A stretch of DNA of 64,000 nucleotides. Origin: Metellina segmentata. Taxonomy: Eukaryota > Arthropoda > Arachnida > Araneae > Tetragnathidae. Below, in pieces: positions 25,904 through 37,182 of this stretch. Under the pieces are notes generated by a model. The model saw only the letters and a program-made list of their open reading frames with translations, ran no database searches and was not told the DNA's origin. A program made the translations under genes and the position numbers. The DNA is taken from the NCBI GenBank assembly GCA_947359465.1, contig OX375883.1:19036088-19100087 (forward strand), given 5' to 3'. Each line of letters begins with the position of its first letter. Within the stretch, counting starts at the first letter, position 1.

Positions 25904-27214
25904 TAGAGTGCCTATATAATAAGAGTGGCGACATACGGGAAACACTTTCTGATTGGCTTAGAGACCTTTTCTACCGCCCGAAGCGGTATTTTCCCAGCTC
26001 CCGTAGACTTAACATGGGAACTTTTTGTGTGTTCGAGAAAAACGTGTGTATATTAAATTAAAAAGAAAATATAGCTTATTCGTGTTCCATTTCGTGTTCT
26101 AGAATGTTTATTTATAGTTATTTTAGTATTTTGTCAGTGTAAATTTGAAGACTTTTTAAGTAAATAGCTTTTTTTGAACAACATGCTGTTTCCCGCTACT
26201 TTGGCGATGTAAACATCGCGCCAAAGGCAGTTAGCAAGTTTTAAACTTTTGATAATGCGTTGTTTTTTTAGCTGTTTCCTTATAAAAGGTTTACAACAGC
26301 CTATGCCGAATTGAATCATCAGAAAAGCAGAGAGTAAATTGTAGCCATGCTTTATACAAAAAGAATAAAAGCAATGTTTATACAAAAGTGTTATTTTTGA
26401 TGCAAACTTTCATTTTTATTTTGCTGCTAGATCTCTGCTGTACAAATGCTGTTAACTATTTTTTATCTTGAGATTATTCTTGTATGTTTAAGCCAATATT
26501 TGCTCATAATTTAGTTTCAATCTGTTAATTCTATTTTTCATATGAAAATGTGATAGATATTTTCAACAAATGTGTACTGATGGTGTAGACTATTTTTGAA
26601 ATTACATGTCTTTTGACTTGTATAAATGGATGAAACTTAAAACAAAAATTAAATTTTAAGTGGGTAAAAATTTTGTGTCATGCATTAAAAAGGTCAAATA
26701 AAAATGTTCAGTATCTTTTCTGGTTAGGTTAATGTAAGGAAAGGATTAATCTCACTAAAGAAAAACTACATGCGTTGAACAGTTGGTTGAAAGAAAGTTT
26801 TATTTTAATGAACTATCCATTAATAGTAGGACATTTCAAATCTATTTTTTATTTAATCTTATAAAATTAATGTGTAAACTTCTATCACACAGCATGGAAA
26901 GAATTTAAAGAAAAAACTTAAGTGCCTGAGAGAGACAACACATCAGATCTTATTTTATTTAACACTGAAGTTATAAGCTTAACTTTATTCTTTTTCTTGT
27001 TAATATTCACGAAAACAAGTTCAATAAGTCGTGAGCATAAAAATTTCGGGACATAAACACTATCGCCAAAAGAAAGAGAGAGGAGGAAATGTGGGAAACC
27101 GATGGAAGAAACATATTCGCCCAGCAACCGATTCTGGTAGAAAAATGGCTGCCGCGCATGTGCATTGGGCCAAATTTGGTCCCTTGTCGCCACTCTTACT
27201 ATATAGGCACTCTA
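25904..27214. mobile_element. Family-T element copy 3, longest, nested in copy 2
   Basis: Complete at both ends: TAGAGTGCCTATATAATAAG on the left and, at the right, the complement of TAGAGTGCCTATATAGTAAG. The TSD CCGTAGAC is exact (25896-25903, 27215-27222). Its interior (26195-27115) is longer than in the other copies and begins with an inverted repeat TTTGGCGATGT/ACATCGCGCCAAA. That segment may be an older full-length interior or another insertion. No transposase was recognised. Confidence 0.82.
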
Positions 27215-27333
27215 CCGTAGACTTAACATGGGAACTTTTTGTGCGTTCGAGAAAAACGTGTGTACATTAAACAAATATATATATATATAGCGTATTCATG
27301 CTCCATTTCGCGTTCTAGAATGTTTGGTTATCA

Positions 27334-27609
27334 TTATTTTAGTGTTTTGTCAGTATAAATTTGAAGACTTTTTAAGTAAATAGCTTTTTTTGAACAACGT
27401 AGTGTTTCCCGCAATCTAAGTAAGCGCGTTATGTAATCCATCTCATCAATTACGCATGCAATTGAGTGTTTATATGATTCAGTTATACCGAATGTATCCA
27501 TATTATAACAATCATATGCTTTTTGTTCTCCTTGAAATGTTATATTAATTCGCCCAGCAACCTTCTTCGAGAAGATTCTGGTAGAAAAATGGCTGCCGCG
27601 CATGCGCAT
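27334..27609 (-). CDS. Recurring open frame of the family-T MITE, function unknown
   Basis: Starts at an ATG overlapping the palindrome GCGCATGCGC and reads MRMRGSHFSTRIFSKK, then VAGRINITFQGEQKAYDCYN and MDTFGITESYKHSIACVIDE. The same frame occurs in copies 1 (25549-25782) and 5 (28424-28606) with conservative changes (S/T, Y/F, N/T), then diverges after DEMDYIT. I do not recognise a domain. It could be a captured host first exon, the remains of a transposase N terminus, or chance coding in a young repeat. It lies just inside the TATA-like terminus, so transcription from the end is conceivable. Confidence 0.35.
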   Translation of the reverse strand: MRMRGSHFSTRIFSKKVAGRINITFQGEQKAYDCYNMDTFGITESYKHSIACVIDEMDYITRLLRLRETLRCSKKAIYLKSLQIYTDKTLK

Positions 27610-28143
27610 TGGGCCAAATTTGGTCCCTTGTCGCCACTCTAGTTCTAACGACAGGGCACTAGCCCATTACAACAGGGTCACCCTAACTACGGGACTAAAT
27701 GGTCTAGAGCCCCAGGACAGGTCACAGGCCCATGCGACAACTGTGGTCGCATCGTGCTTTAAGACAGGGGGCGCGAAATCCTGCCAAGAATTTCATTTGT
27801 ATTTAAAAAATCAACATCAAATATACTAGAGCAAATTTGTTCTTCAGAAATATAAGACCACATAAATTATTTATTTTAACGTGTTCATTCCTATTCTTTT
27901 CATTAATGAATAAAAACTATAAAGAAATGTGTTTTCTTGAATTCTCATACTATTACCTAAAAATTAGTAGCTGTCCCGTTTTAAGGGAAAAAATAAGTGG
28001 TCACGTTACGCATATCGTCATTGCCGCACTATCTTCGGATTTGTTTTAATTTTCCGCGCCTCTTTTTGAAATTGTTACAGTGGGTTGATCATTTTCTGAA
28101 AAACGAGAAATTTCGGCGTCCCGAAGCTGTGATTGGTGACAAC

Positions 28144-28655
28144 TAGAGTGCCTATATAAGAGAGTGGCGACATACGGGAAACACTTTCTGATTGGCATAG
28201 AGACCTTTTCTAACGCCCTAGGCGGTCGTTTCCTAGCTCCCGTAAACTTAACATAGGAACTTTTTGTGTGTTCGAGAAAAAAGTGATTATATTAAATTAA
28301 ACTATCGCTTTTTCATGTTCTAGAATGTTTATTTATCATTATTTTAGTGTTTTGTCAGTATAAATTTGAAGACTTTTTGAAAAAATAGCTTTTTTTTGAA
28401 CATGGTGTTTTTCGGAATCTAAGTTAGCGCGTTGTGCAATCCATCTCATCAATTACGCATGTAATTGAGAGTTTATATGATTCATTTATACCGAAAGTAT
28501 CCATATCATAACAATCATATGCTTTTTGTTCTCTTTGAAATGATATATTAATTCGACCAGCAACCTTCTTCGAGACGATTCTGGTAGAAAAATGGCTGCC
28601 TCGCACTGGTCCATATTTGGTCCCTTGTCGCCACTCTTATTACATAGGCACTCTA
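28144..28655. mobile_element. Family-T MITE copy 5, complete, 512 bp
   Basis: Both termini are present (TAGAGTGCC... and ...GGCACTCTA). The flanks GTGACAAC and GGGACGTG do not form a clean 8-bp duplication. It shares the same internal layout and the minus-strand open frame at 28424-28606. Confidence 0.8.
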
Positions 28656-28659
28656 GGGA

Positions 28660-28800
28660 CGTGTGGTCACATTAAGAATGGGGTGCCAGCTCAGGTGTGA
28701 CCTCGTCCTCTGACCATGGTTCGAAAATATGAGATGCCCTGGAATCTTTTCCGTCGCCAATAGCCCATTGTGTTACTTCCTGCGCGACTTTAAAATTAAA
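28660..28800 (+). repeat. SINE family A, 5'-truncated
   Basis: Contains 'ggggtgccagctcaggtg', 'ctgaccatggttcgaaa' and 'caatagcccattgtgttac', as in the full copy at 52726. It directly follows family-T copy 5. Confidence 0.6.
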
Positions 28801-29387
28801 AAGTAGGTTAAAGTACCTACCTCTGTACTAACTGAAGAGCGAGAGTGAAACTTTTAATGAAAGAGATTGTAACGCTTCAGACACTCGGTCGCCATTGAGT
28901 CCGTTGGACTCACCTACCAGAATTTATTATTGAAAAATAGGTGCAGTGGTATGCCATCAATAAGAACACGAACAAATGAATTTTGGATTTTATTTTAACA
29001 AACATACATTTCTTAGACACAGATATAAACCGAAATGAAATCACTTCACACAAGGAATGAAATGCAGATTAATCTAATCATAGGAGCATAGAAGTTCAAT
29101 ATCGCGTAAGAAAACACGTAAAAAAATAACATAATACAAGAAAAAAAGCAAAAATTAGATATCATTTGAATTACTATACACAATACTGTTACAACTTTTA
29201 TCACTTGAAATATATCACCAGAAAACTCAACATTTACAAAAAGATATTACCCCCATTGATAAACACTGAATAAAAGCAGAATGAAGGTGGAAAACATGTC
29301 TTTCCCTACATTAAAATCACGACTACATCTATGCCCAGAATGAATGACACTTAAATATTACTAAAAAAATTGTAAAATATACTTTAA

Positions 29388-30188
29388 CTAGACACCACGG
29401 GCAACGCCGCGATGTAAGTTAGTTAATCTGGTGTAAAATTTTCCATATATTTCAAATCCGTTGAAATTTTCAATCTATCTTCAGCGATTCCGATTTTACG
29501 AAAAAGAATTAACAATCTCAGTCAAAAATGTTTTTTTTATTCTTTGCTCTCATTTCCTGAAATGGAATAGGACAGGAAATGTAATCTGTTTCTTTCTTTT
29601 TAACGCGAAGGGCAGAAGATGCAATCTGTTTCACGTGACGTCACAATCTCTTGCGAAAATATAAAAGATATATCCAATTTAAAAATTATTTATTCAAAGA
29701 AAATAATATTTTTAGATAAAGTTTTAAAGTGAAATTTTCCGCAGATTTCAAATCTGATGAAATTTTTACTCTATCTTTAACGGTCTAGAAGATAGAAAAA
29801 AGAACAACATAACTAAAGTTAAAACTTTTTTTTTTTTCCTGCTGGAAAATCATTCTTCTGCGCAAAATAAAAGCGGGAAAAAATTAATTTAGAATCTACT
29901 GAGATGAAAAAAAACTTGGCATGATTCCAAAGCCTCAAGCAAGGTCACGTGGGTAGAAAAGTCTAGTTTCCTGTTTCCTCTCTCTTCGGTAGAAACGCGT
30001 TGAAGAATAAAACTATTAAATTCATTTAAAAATGTTCTAGATTGAATTTTAAAATTCGCCGCGACTCAAAAATTGCAAAAAATTCGGACTACCTGTGTGC
30101 CAAATCTCATTGCTGTAAGTGCCATAGAATCGTCAGTATTTTGTGGCCATGAAACAGACAAACAAACTTCCTTTTATAATAGTAGAGA
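29388..30188 (-). mobile_element. Complete non-autonomous Helitron, 801 bp
   Basis: Minus strand 5' end TCTCTACTATTATAAAAGGA at 30188; 3' end GGCGTTGCCCGTGGTGTCTAG at 29388, followed by T. This copy has both ends and no insertion, so it is the reference for the family here. No open frame resembles Rep/helicase. Confidence 0.78.
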
Positions 30189-30265
30189 TTGTATTTCAAT
30201 CCAGTTGTAACCCGTGCACAATTTTTTCCCTACATTATTTTCCAATGTTTGTGACTTTCTTTAGA

Positions 30266-30370
30266 AAAATAGAATCTGTTCAAAGTATTCTATTCTACAG
30301 AATGGGCCGATAGAATCATTCCAAGTTCTATTCTAGGGAAAGACCAATAGAATATGCATGGATTCTGATG
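30266..30370. repeat. Short piece of the 160-980 minisatellite family
   Basis: Contains 'attctattcta', 'gatagaatcattcc' and 'ttctattctagggaaag', the same words as the minisatellite at the start of the window. Confidence 0.55.
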
Positions 30371-33300
30371 ACAAGGTGTAGTCAAGTGAGTTGTGTGGTA
30401 AAAGCAACTCCACTACTTAATGTTGTACCACTCAGAAAGTTGATAAATAATAAAATAGCACTAACTCCACTGCAATTATCTGAATATTTATGTTAATTTT
30501 AAATTTCATTTGTAACAAAATGTTGTATTGAACAGTTGAGTTCATATAACTATGTGCATAAGAAAAACATGTAACGTTATATGGCAAACGACACTAGTAC
30601 ATGATGAGCATACTATTGGTAAGGCACTTGAGATTAGACAAGATTGATGCCGTGGATTGCTGACAATTCCAAGGCGTCAAACTTGCAATCTATTTAATTT
30701 GTGGTTGGATACGGCAGTATGACAGCTTATGATTGAGTACTAAATTTCAAGATTTGACTACTGTTTCAAAAATAATATTTTGTTTACAATGCTGAAACAA
30801 AGCTAGAGGGCCACTTTTACAAAAAGAATTATACACATATACCATAAAACATCTATATGATACACATATATATACTATATAATATATACCACGACAGAGT
30901 ACTTGTTCATAGAAAGTATTGTAATGCTAGTTTAAACCTCAGGAAAAATAAATCATTTGTGGACCTTTTTGATCAAGATTTTAAGATCCCTTTTTGATAT
31001 AGGATCAAGATTTATGTATCTTACGCATTCAATAAGTCGTTCCATAGAGCTGCATCAGGGCCCCCACCAAGGGGTTCAAGGTCAAGAGTGGATCAGGGAA
31101 ATTCAGAAAGTTTTGTACAGGAATGTGTAGTCCATTTCTAAGTTTGGACAGTTAAAACACCAAAATTGAGCTCATCAAATTCTTTGTAGTGCATTTTTTA
31201 AAAATTGAGACATACCAATTTAATAAGCAAAAAACAACACGGTTGGAAGGAAGATTTGTCTGTGGCACCATGAAGATACTTACAAGCTAAGGAATTTTGT
31301 ATCCACCCTAACATTTCAACACAGGAAAATTCGGGCCTTATGAAGGCTACATTTTGCATAGATCACAATAGATTAGACTGTGAGAAGTCAGGTGAATGAA
31401 TTTCCATGAGTGCCAAGCACAAAACAAAGGAATATGTTAACAGAGCCTGGATTTTATTGACCACTTTTAGCACTTCGTAAACAATGGTTGTATAGTTTGC
31501 TACCTCCTGATTGATTCTATATGCAGTATCGGTCATTTTTTATTTTTAAGTAATTTTCCCAGATTTTCGAGGTTATTTTTTGAGATTTTAGCATAGTTTT
31601 CATTTTGTCCAGGGTTTTAATCCAATTTTTGATTGAAACACTCTCAAATCATAATTTCATTTACAGTTTCATTTTAACTACTAAAAAAACGCATTGCAAA
31701 TGACACATCTGTCAGCTTCTTATGCAACAATTCTGCATATGCTTTTCTATATCTATATGAACTATATGAATCAACACTGATGAAATTTTCTTCAGTCTTG
31801 ACAGGGAATTTTTTTTGGCTTGGTTTTGGGGCACAAGGACCATATTTGGCCAAGTTTCGCCAAACACAACATTAAGTAAATGGACATGCACACAGAAATA
31901 CAGTTTTACTGACATAAAAGACAGAAATATACCTTGGGAGGAATTTAACCTTTGCTGCTTACAACTTGCATTTTACTAGATCAGTGGGCAAACTCATAGG
32001 TCACGACCGTCTTTGCGGAAAATAATTAAAAATTTAACGAAAATAATTTTTCAGATACAGAAAAAAAATCCACACAGGTGATTATTCTAACTAGGTACTT
32101 ATTTAATTTGATGAAAAAATCTTACTGTCATAAAAGCGTGAATAAGGAAAACAATTTATTAGTTGTAAGTCCAATGGTATAAGATAATATTGTATGAATA
32201 TTATAAAATACTATAATTTGCAGGAAACTGAAGCTATTTAGGCAAGGTATATAAAAAAAAAGGTAATAATTTACAAAAATAATTAGATTTAAATAAGCTT
32301 GAGGTTGCCATAATCCTAATACAGCAGTTTCCATAATCCTAATACAGTGGGGTTGCCATAATCCTAACACAGTGGGGTTGCTTTTGCCCATGACCAAAAG
32401 TATTGCCCAAAAGTCTTTATAATCAAGGCTGTACTGTCGTATTATATTTATATATCATATTTGCCGATCTTCACAGAAAAACCTGGAAGCAACAACAAAT
32501 AAAACCTGCATGTCAGAAATAAAAATGCTTCAAAGTCATTTTTTTTAATCAAAAATAATTAATCACCAAAATAAACATCGATTGTGCCAATTAGGCTGAT
32601 GAAAGCAGGTTGGAACAAAAGGCAACCCTACTCTCAACTACTGTTATATGTATGGCGATGTTTCGAACAGAAATTGATGATATTTTACACAAAATGCTAT
32701 AAGCAAAAAGCAATTAAACTTTTCCTAAATGTTTTAGCAATAGGAATGTAGGTTTTTCTCGAATATAGGTGCCAAAGAAAGTTTATACAACAATCTAGCA
32801 ACTACTGGTTTTGATGTTTTTCTGGTACTTTTCCATTAGCTGGGTACCAAAAAACCGTCAAGCTTAAAAGTTGGCGCAGTTATTGCCAAGCCTAAATGTT
32901 GTTGGAAAAAGAATATTTCCAGGCATTTGTTATAGGGGGTTGCTATAAACATTAAAAAACAAACTCTTTAAAGGTTGTTAGTTTGGCTGAGTTATTGCTG
33001 TAATTTGACGATTTTGGTCTGGGGCACCCAGCAAACAGAAAATTAAGTTTTTATTTCACGGGTGCAAAATATCAAAATTGGGGACAGTTGAAAATTTACT
33101 TCCAAAAGAAAAATCAGAAAAGGATGTTTTCTAGAAAATCTGGAAGAGACAGGTATGATAGATGTATGCATGTATGTAACATTTTATTTTCAGACAGTTT
33201 GTGCAATAGAAAATATATAACTAAATCTAAATCATATCAATTAAATTTTAAGGTCAACCGAATCGAGGAGTTGGTTATTAACCATTCGTGTGGTTTTGAT

Positions 33301-33739
33301 GAATGATCTCGTCTATAAAGATCTTACCAATTTTGCTGATGACGAGACATCTCATCCAATAAAGATCTGATTAATTTTGCTAACAAAATATCTCTTCATC
33401 AAAACATTAACAATTTTTTTTTTAGACGACAGGATTAAGACCTGGTCAGCTTTGCAAACAATAAGATACCTTGCTGAGACAAACCTGGAGCATTAACATT
33501 ACATTTTCATAACAAAAAGACACTCTTCAAAACAAATAAAAAATAGATTAAAATTACATCTAATTAGTAATACAAAATATCATGCATTGAATGTATTTTA
33601 TATGATGTCAATTGATACACAGGTAGATAGTTAATGAGTATGTCTAGAACTAAAAATCAATTTCACAGAATAAAAATATTTGCTTAAAATAATTATAGGA
33701 CACATTCAGTAATGTACATATTTTAATGAATTAAACGTC
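30371..33739. other. No gene recognised, AT-rich; includes a SINE piece and a 26-bp tandem
   Basis: The stretch 32308-32386 has three units of 'ttgccataatcctaatacag'. The stretch 33300-33480 resembles the dispersed repeat at 1100-1300. No other structure was supported. Confidence 0.4.
31810..31990 (-). repeat. SINE family B copy
   Basis: On the minus strand a B-box-like GGTTAAATTCC is followed by a body ending TTGGCGAAACTTGGCCAAAT and GGTCCTTGTGCCCCAAAACC. The same tail is found at 38328-38575 and, alone, near 42930-42995. Confidence 0.5.
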
Positions 33740-33919
33740 ATCCCGATCAAAATGTATATTCAAATAATACTCATTTATTCAAGAATTAGGGTTAGTTAAG
33801 ATGTTGCCAGTTAAGACAAACAAATTTTAGAAAGTTAACAGATTCTTTTTAATCATATTATTAGAAACTGTAAGTGACTTCAAAAAGATTTATTTGGGGA
33901 AGAAAATGGAGAAGAAAGG
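33740..33919. repeat. 180-bp direct repeat, copy 1
   Basis: Identical by eye to 34462-34641, offset 722 bp, from ATCCCGATCAAAATG to GGAGAAGAAAGG. No terminal repeats or TSD. Confidence 0.92.
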
Positions 33920-34133
33920 CTTCAGATTTACAAGAGAAACTTTAAGTTTCAGATGATAAATATACTAGTTGAGGGTTAAAAGTAACAATAGCCTAAAACA
34001 TTCAATTTAGAGTACAATGAAATGTTTGCTATGAACATAAGTAGAATATATGTTCACTATGAAGCATATATTCTACTTGCGTATTTTAGAAATAAAAACT
34101 GATTTGAAGTAATCTTTTTCATTCTACTTCATA

Positions 34134-34243
34134 ACGGTACATTTGACCATGGTTTTATTGTTAATTTTTAAAATTCATACCAAAGTTGGTAACTTTCTGT
34201 ATATTTTCAACAATTAACAACAAAACCATGTTAAATATACCAT
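34134..34243. mobile_element. Short hairpin element (MITE), about 110 bp
   Basis: The left arm GGTACATTTGACCATGG continuing TTTTATTGTTAATTT pairs with the right arm read in complement, GGTATATTTAACATGG and TTTTGTTGTTAATTG. It occurs upstream of the second 180-bp repeat. Confidence 0.5.
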
Positions 34244-34461
34244 TGTTTCTTTTCCCTTAGAGATGATTAAGAACTTTTTATTTTAAGGGAGGAAACTGGT
34301 TTTCAAATTAAATACTAAAACTTCGTTACATTAAGCTTAAAACGAAAGCGAATTAATTTGGAAAATTCATAGTTCAGATTAAAATTAATAATACAGGCAA
34401 ACCTTATTGAGATGAACTAACTCACTTATTATGAATAACTGATAATACAACCTAAATTCCA

Positions 34462-34641
34462 ATCCCGATCAAAATGTATATTCAAATAATACTCATTTAT
34501 TCAAGAATTAGGGTTAGTTAAGATGTTGCCAGTTAAGACAAACAAATTTTAGAAAGTTAACAGATTCTTTTTAATCATATTATTAGAAACTGTAAGTGAC
34601 TTCAAAAAGATTTATTTGGGGAAGAAAATGGAGAAGAAAGG
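34462..34641. repeat. 180-bp direct repeat, copy 2
   Basis: See copy 1. The identity stops abruptly on both sides. Confidence 0.92.
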
Positions 34642-34894
34642 ATAAATAAAGATTATGAAGGAGTAAGCATGTCTTCCTCAAAAGAAGCTATCGCTGGGTT
34701 ACAAATTGTTCACCGTTTTTGTTAGGCAGAGGAAATTCATCTGTTCAAGTAAACAGTTTTAACCGCATAAACAATTATTTAATGTGTGAAGGCCAGAGGA
34801 AAAAAATGAAACAGTAAAATCGATAACAGAACTATTTCAAAACACAAATTGCATAATCATTAAATATCTGTCATAAAGAATTATCAGTATATTA

Positions 34895-35025
34895 GAGAAT
34901 CAGTCCGAGTATTATCTGGGTATATATCAGTAATTATCTGGGTATTTATCAGTAGAGCATTATCTGGGTATATATCAGTAGAGTATTATCTGGGAATATA
35001 TCAGTAGAATATAATCTGAGAGTAT
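34895..35025. repeat. Minisatellite, unit about 27 bp
   Basis: Five units of 'gagtattatctgggtatata'-'tcagta' with small changes. It lies downstream of the stop codon of the TOR1AIP-like gene, possibly in or beyond its 3' UTR. Confidence 0.75.
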
Positions 35026-35492
35026 TTGTGATGAAAAATACCATTTATCTGTGAAACAAGAATTCTACAGCAAAATGCATTAATATTTTATTGTTGAAGG
35101 TATGCTTTTTTTTTCTGAATTCAAATAACACGATTTACTGATGAGGTTTGACTGTACAAATAATATTCTTACTGTATATGATTACTTTTAAAAGAATTTA
35201 TAGAGTTATCTTTTAAATTAAAAAAATCAGAACTGAATAATTTTCTTATATGTCCATCTCTTAGGGAAAGAGGCTTTATTTCCATGACTTTAATACCGCA
35301 AATAGTATCAATTTCATCAAATCTGAAACATTCATAAAAAAAAATACACATCAATCTTTTTACAAAGGGCCTGCTAATCAAAATTTAGAAAACAGGTCTT
35401 GAATATCGGCTGCAAATGAAAGGATCATGTCCAAGGCACTTGATGACTTGCAGAAGTATAAAGTCAGAGAATTCCTGTCACATTTGAGATCA

Positions 35493-36401
35493 CTAGTTTC
35501 CCGCTGTAATGGCAGCGACCCCGACAGTCAATCTGGCCAGCAGAGGTGCCATCTGATCGTCCTTTATGTCACTCCAAGACCTCGTTAGCCGATCCTGAAT
35601 GGTCTCTTCCCAGAATTTATTAGTCGAGTTACTTGGAATTACGATTCCAGAATCAACGGTCATCACATAAACGGTACGCTTGTAGGGTGCATTTTCATGG
35701 TCGCAGTACGTGTGAAACATCAGCGCAGTGCCACCTGGTATAAGATGCAGATCTTCCACTAACACTGCATCATATTCATTCTCACTTAAAGAGTGAAGCA
35801 GATCATCTATTTTCTTCTTTCCATCATCAGAGTTTAGATTTTTGTAGGCGGCTCCAGAGATATTGAGGAAATGGGGAGAAATAGCCTTGACTAACTTTAT
35901 CCCGAGGTCACGAGACTGGTTTTCAGCTCCTTGAGCAGCTAAAAGAAGTATTATTGCAGGGGCAGTTGGCTCGGTTTTGTAAACTGCTTTGAGAGCAGTA
36001 CGAATAACTCTGAAACTCATCTCTGGTTGTTTTTCGAACTCTGGTTTTAAGCTTGATATAATGGCATTAATATCCAGGGTAGATGTACTAGTAGTGGACT
36101 GAGTGAAACTTGCATACATAAAATATAATACAATCCCACTCACAATTACCAGAAGTCCATAAAAAGAAAACTGTTTCAAACTGATATTTTTTGACTGATG
36201 CTGCAATTTCGGTTTTTGAATAACCTTATTTGACTTTTTCTGTGAATTTGTTGAACTCCTTCGATTACGAGGCTTTCGATTAAGAGGCTTTCGATTACGA
36301 AGCTCTTTACCTTCTTCCTTGTAAATTACATTTAGTGTTATGTTACAGGATTGATTCTCTATGTTATCTGTTTCCACATAATCTGTTTCTTCATCCCATA
36401 T
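35493..36401 (-). CDS. TOR1AIP-like (LAP1/LULL1) torsin cofactor, terminal coding exon
   Basis: In the known family, LAP1 and LULL1 are single-pass proteins of the nuclear envelope/ER whose lumenal domain activates torsin AAA+ ATPases. I number residues from the GTG codon at 36377. Seen: a basic stretch with RNRKP-type repeats (about residues 25-68), one hydrophobic segment (about 71-91), then a lumenal-type domain to the stop codon (residue 294). That domain carries the family block TYCDHENAPYK (Cys225) and, near the end, LLARLTVGV; Arg282 aligns with the arginine finger of vertebrate LAP1 as I recall it. Possible N-glycosylation sites lie at N153, N172 and N250. The reading frame stays open past residue 1 to a splice acceptor (tttttacag) at 36402, so this is an internal-to-terminal exon beginning I-W-D-E-E-T-D. 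The stop is TAG at 35493. AATAAA-type signals on the minus strand lie near 35274 and 35088. Confident on family; whether it is LAP1-like or LULL1-like is open. Confidence 0.86.
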   Translation of the reverse strand: MWDEETDYVETDNIENQSCNITLNVIYKEEGKELRNRKPLNRKPRNRRSSTNSQKKSNKVIQKPKLQHQSKNISLKQFSFYGLLVIVSGIVLYFMYASFTQSTTSTSTLDINAIISSLKPEFEKQPEMSFRVIRTALKAVYKTEPTAPAIILLLAAQGAENQSRDLGIKLVKAISPHFLNISGAAYKNLNSDDGKKKIDDLLHSLSENEYDAVLVEDLHLIPGGTALMFHTYCDHENAPYKRTVYVMTVDSGIVIPSNSTNKFWEETIQDRLTRSWSDIKDDQMAPLLARLTVGVAAITAGN

Positions 36402-37182
36402 CTGTAAAAAATGTTATTAGGGTTAGGAATTTGATAGATGTTGCATTTTTTTTAGCAAGACCGAAACATAATGTAACAGTAGAAATATAGTTCATTAAAA
36501 GCAATTTTGATTGAAACAAAGTTGATGCTCTATAAAAGACGATAGATCATTTTCAAGTATGAGTAATTATTTAGAATACTTTCAGTATTTTATAAAATAT
36601 ATTTAAAAATTTCAGTCACCACTTTTTACTCTTATCAGGGAAAAGCCATTTCCCTTGGTGAAATTTCAGGAGACTACTAAACAGTGACATAGTTTATACA
36701 AACTGGTCTTGCAGTAGATTGGTTCAGTTTGTTCAGGGCTCGAAATAAGTCATGGCAAATGCTGTGAGCAAAGCTAATATCATCCCGATGATCAACGGTT
36801 CTCACGGCAAGTTTTGCTGTGAGTATTGGAAACCAAATGTTTCATTATTTCTCTTTCAAATACAAGCAATTACAAAAAAAAAAAACTATATGCCTTAAAT
36901 GAGGATAAGTGCGGATGGTCCTTCGCTTTCAGATTTTAAGGCTGATTGAGCAGTTCAGAAATGGTTTCGTGCATGTGATTGCAGGCCTTGCTTTTAGCTG
37001 TGTAGTTATAAAACAACTGCAATTTTCTCTAGCCTAACTATTGACTGATGCCTTCATAAACTTGATAATAAGGAAATAAACGTGTCTACAATATATTATT
37101 TGAGTGTTTTTTTTTTTATTATCTCAGATGTATTTTAAGGTTTTATATGAAATGGCAAAAAGTTTACAAGAAAATTGAAGTA

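Larger units (their letters stand above)
25799..27641. mobile_element. Family-T MITE copy 2, interrupted by copy 3
   Basis: Left part 25799-25903 and right part 27215-27641 form one element. They are separated by copy 3 and joined through the duplicated 8 bp CCGTAGAC. The right terminus is shortened to CGCCACTCTA, apparently by deletion between two ACTCT words, and is followed by GTTCTAAC. Confidence 0.8.

Noticed and set aside
34895..35025. CRISPR-like array
   Set aside because: Units are directly adjacent without unique spacers; a minisatellite in a eukaryotic gene neighbourhood.
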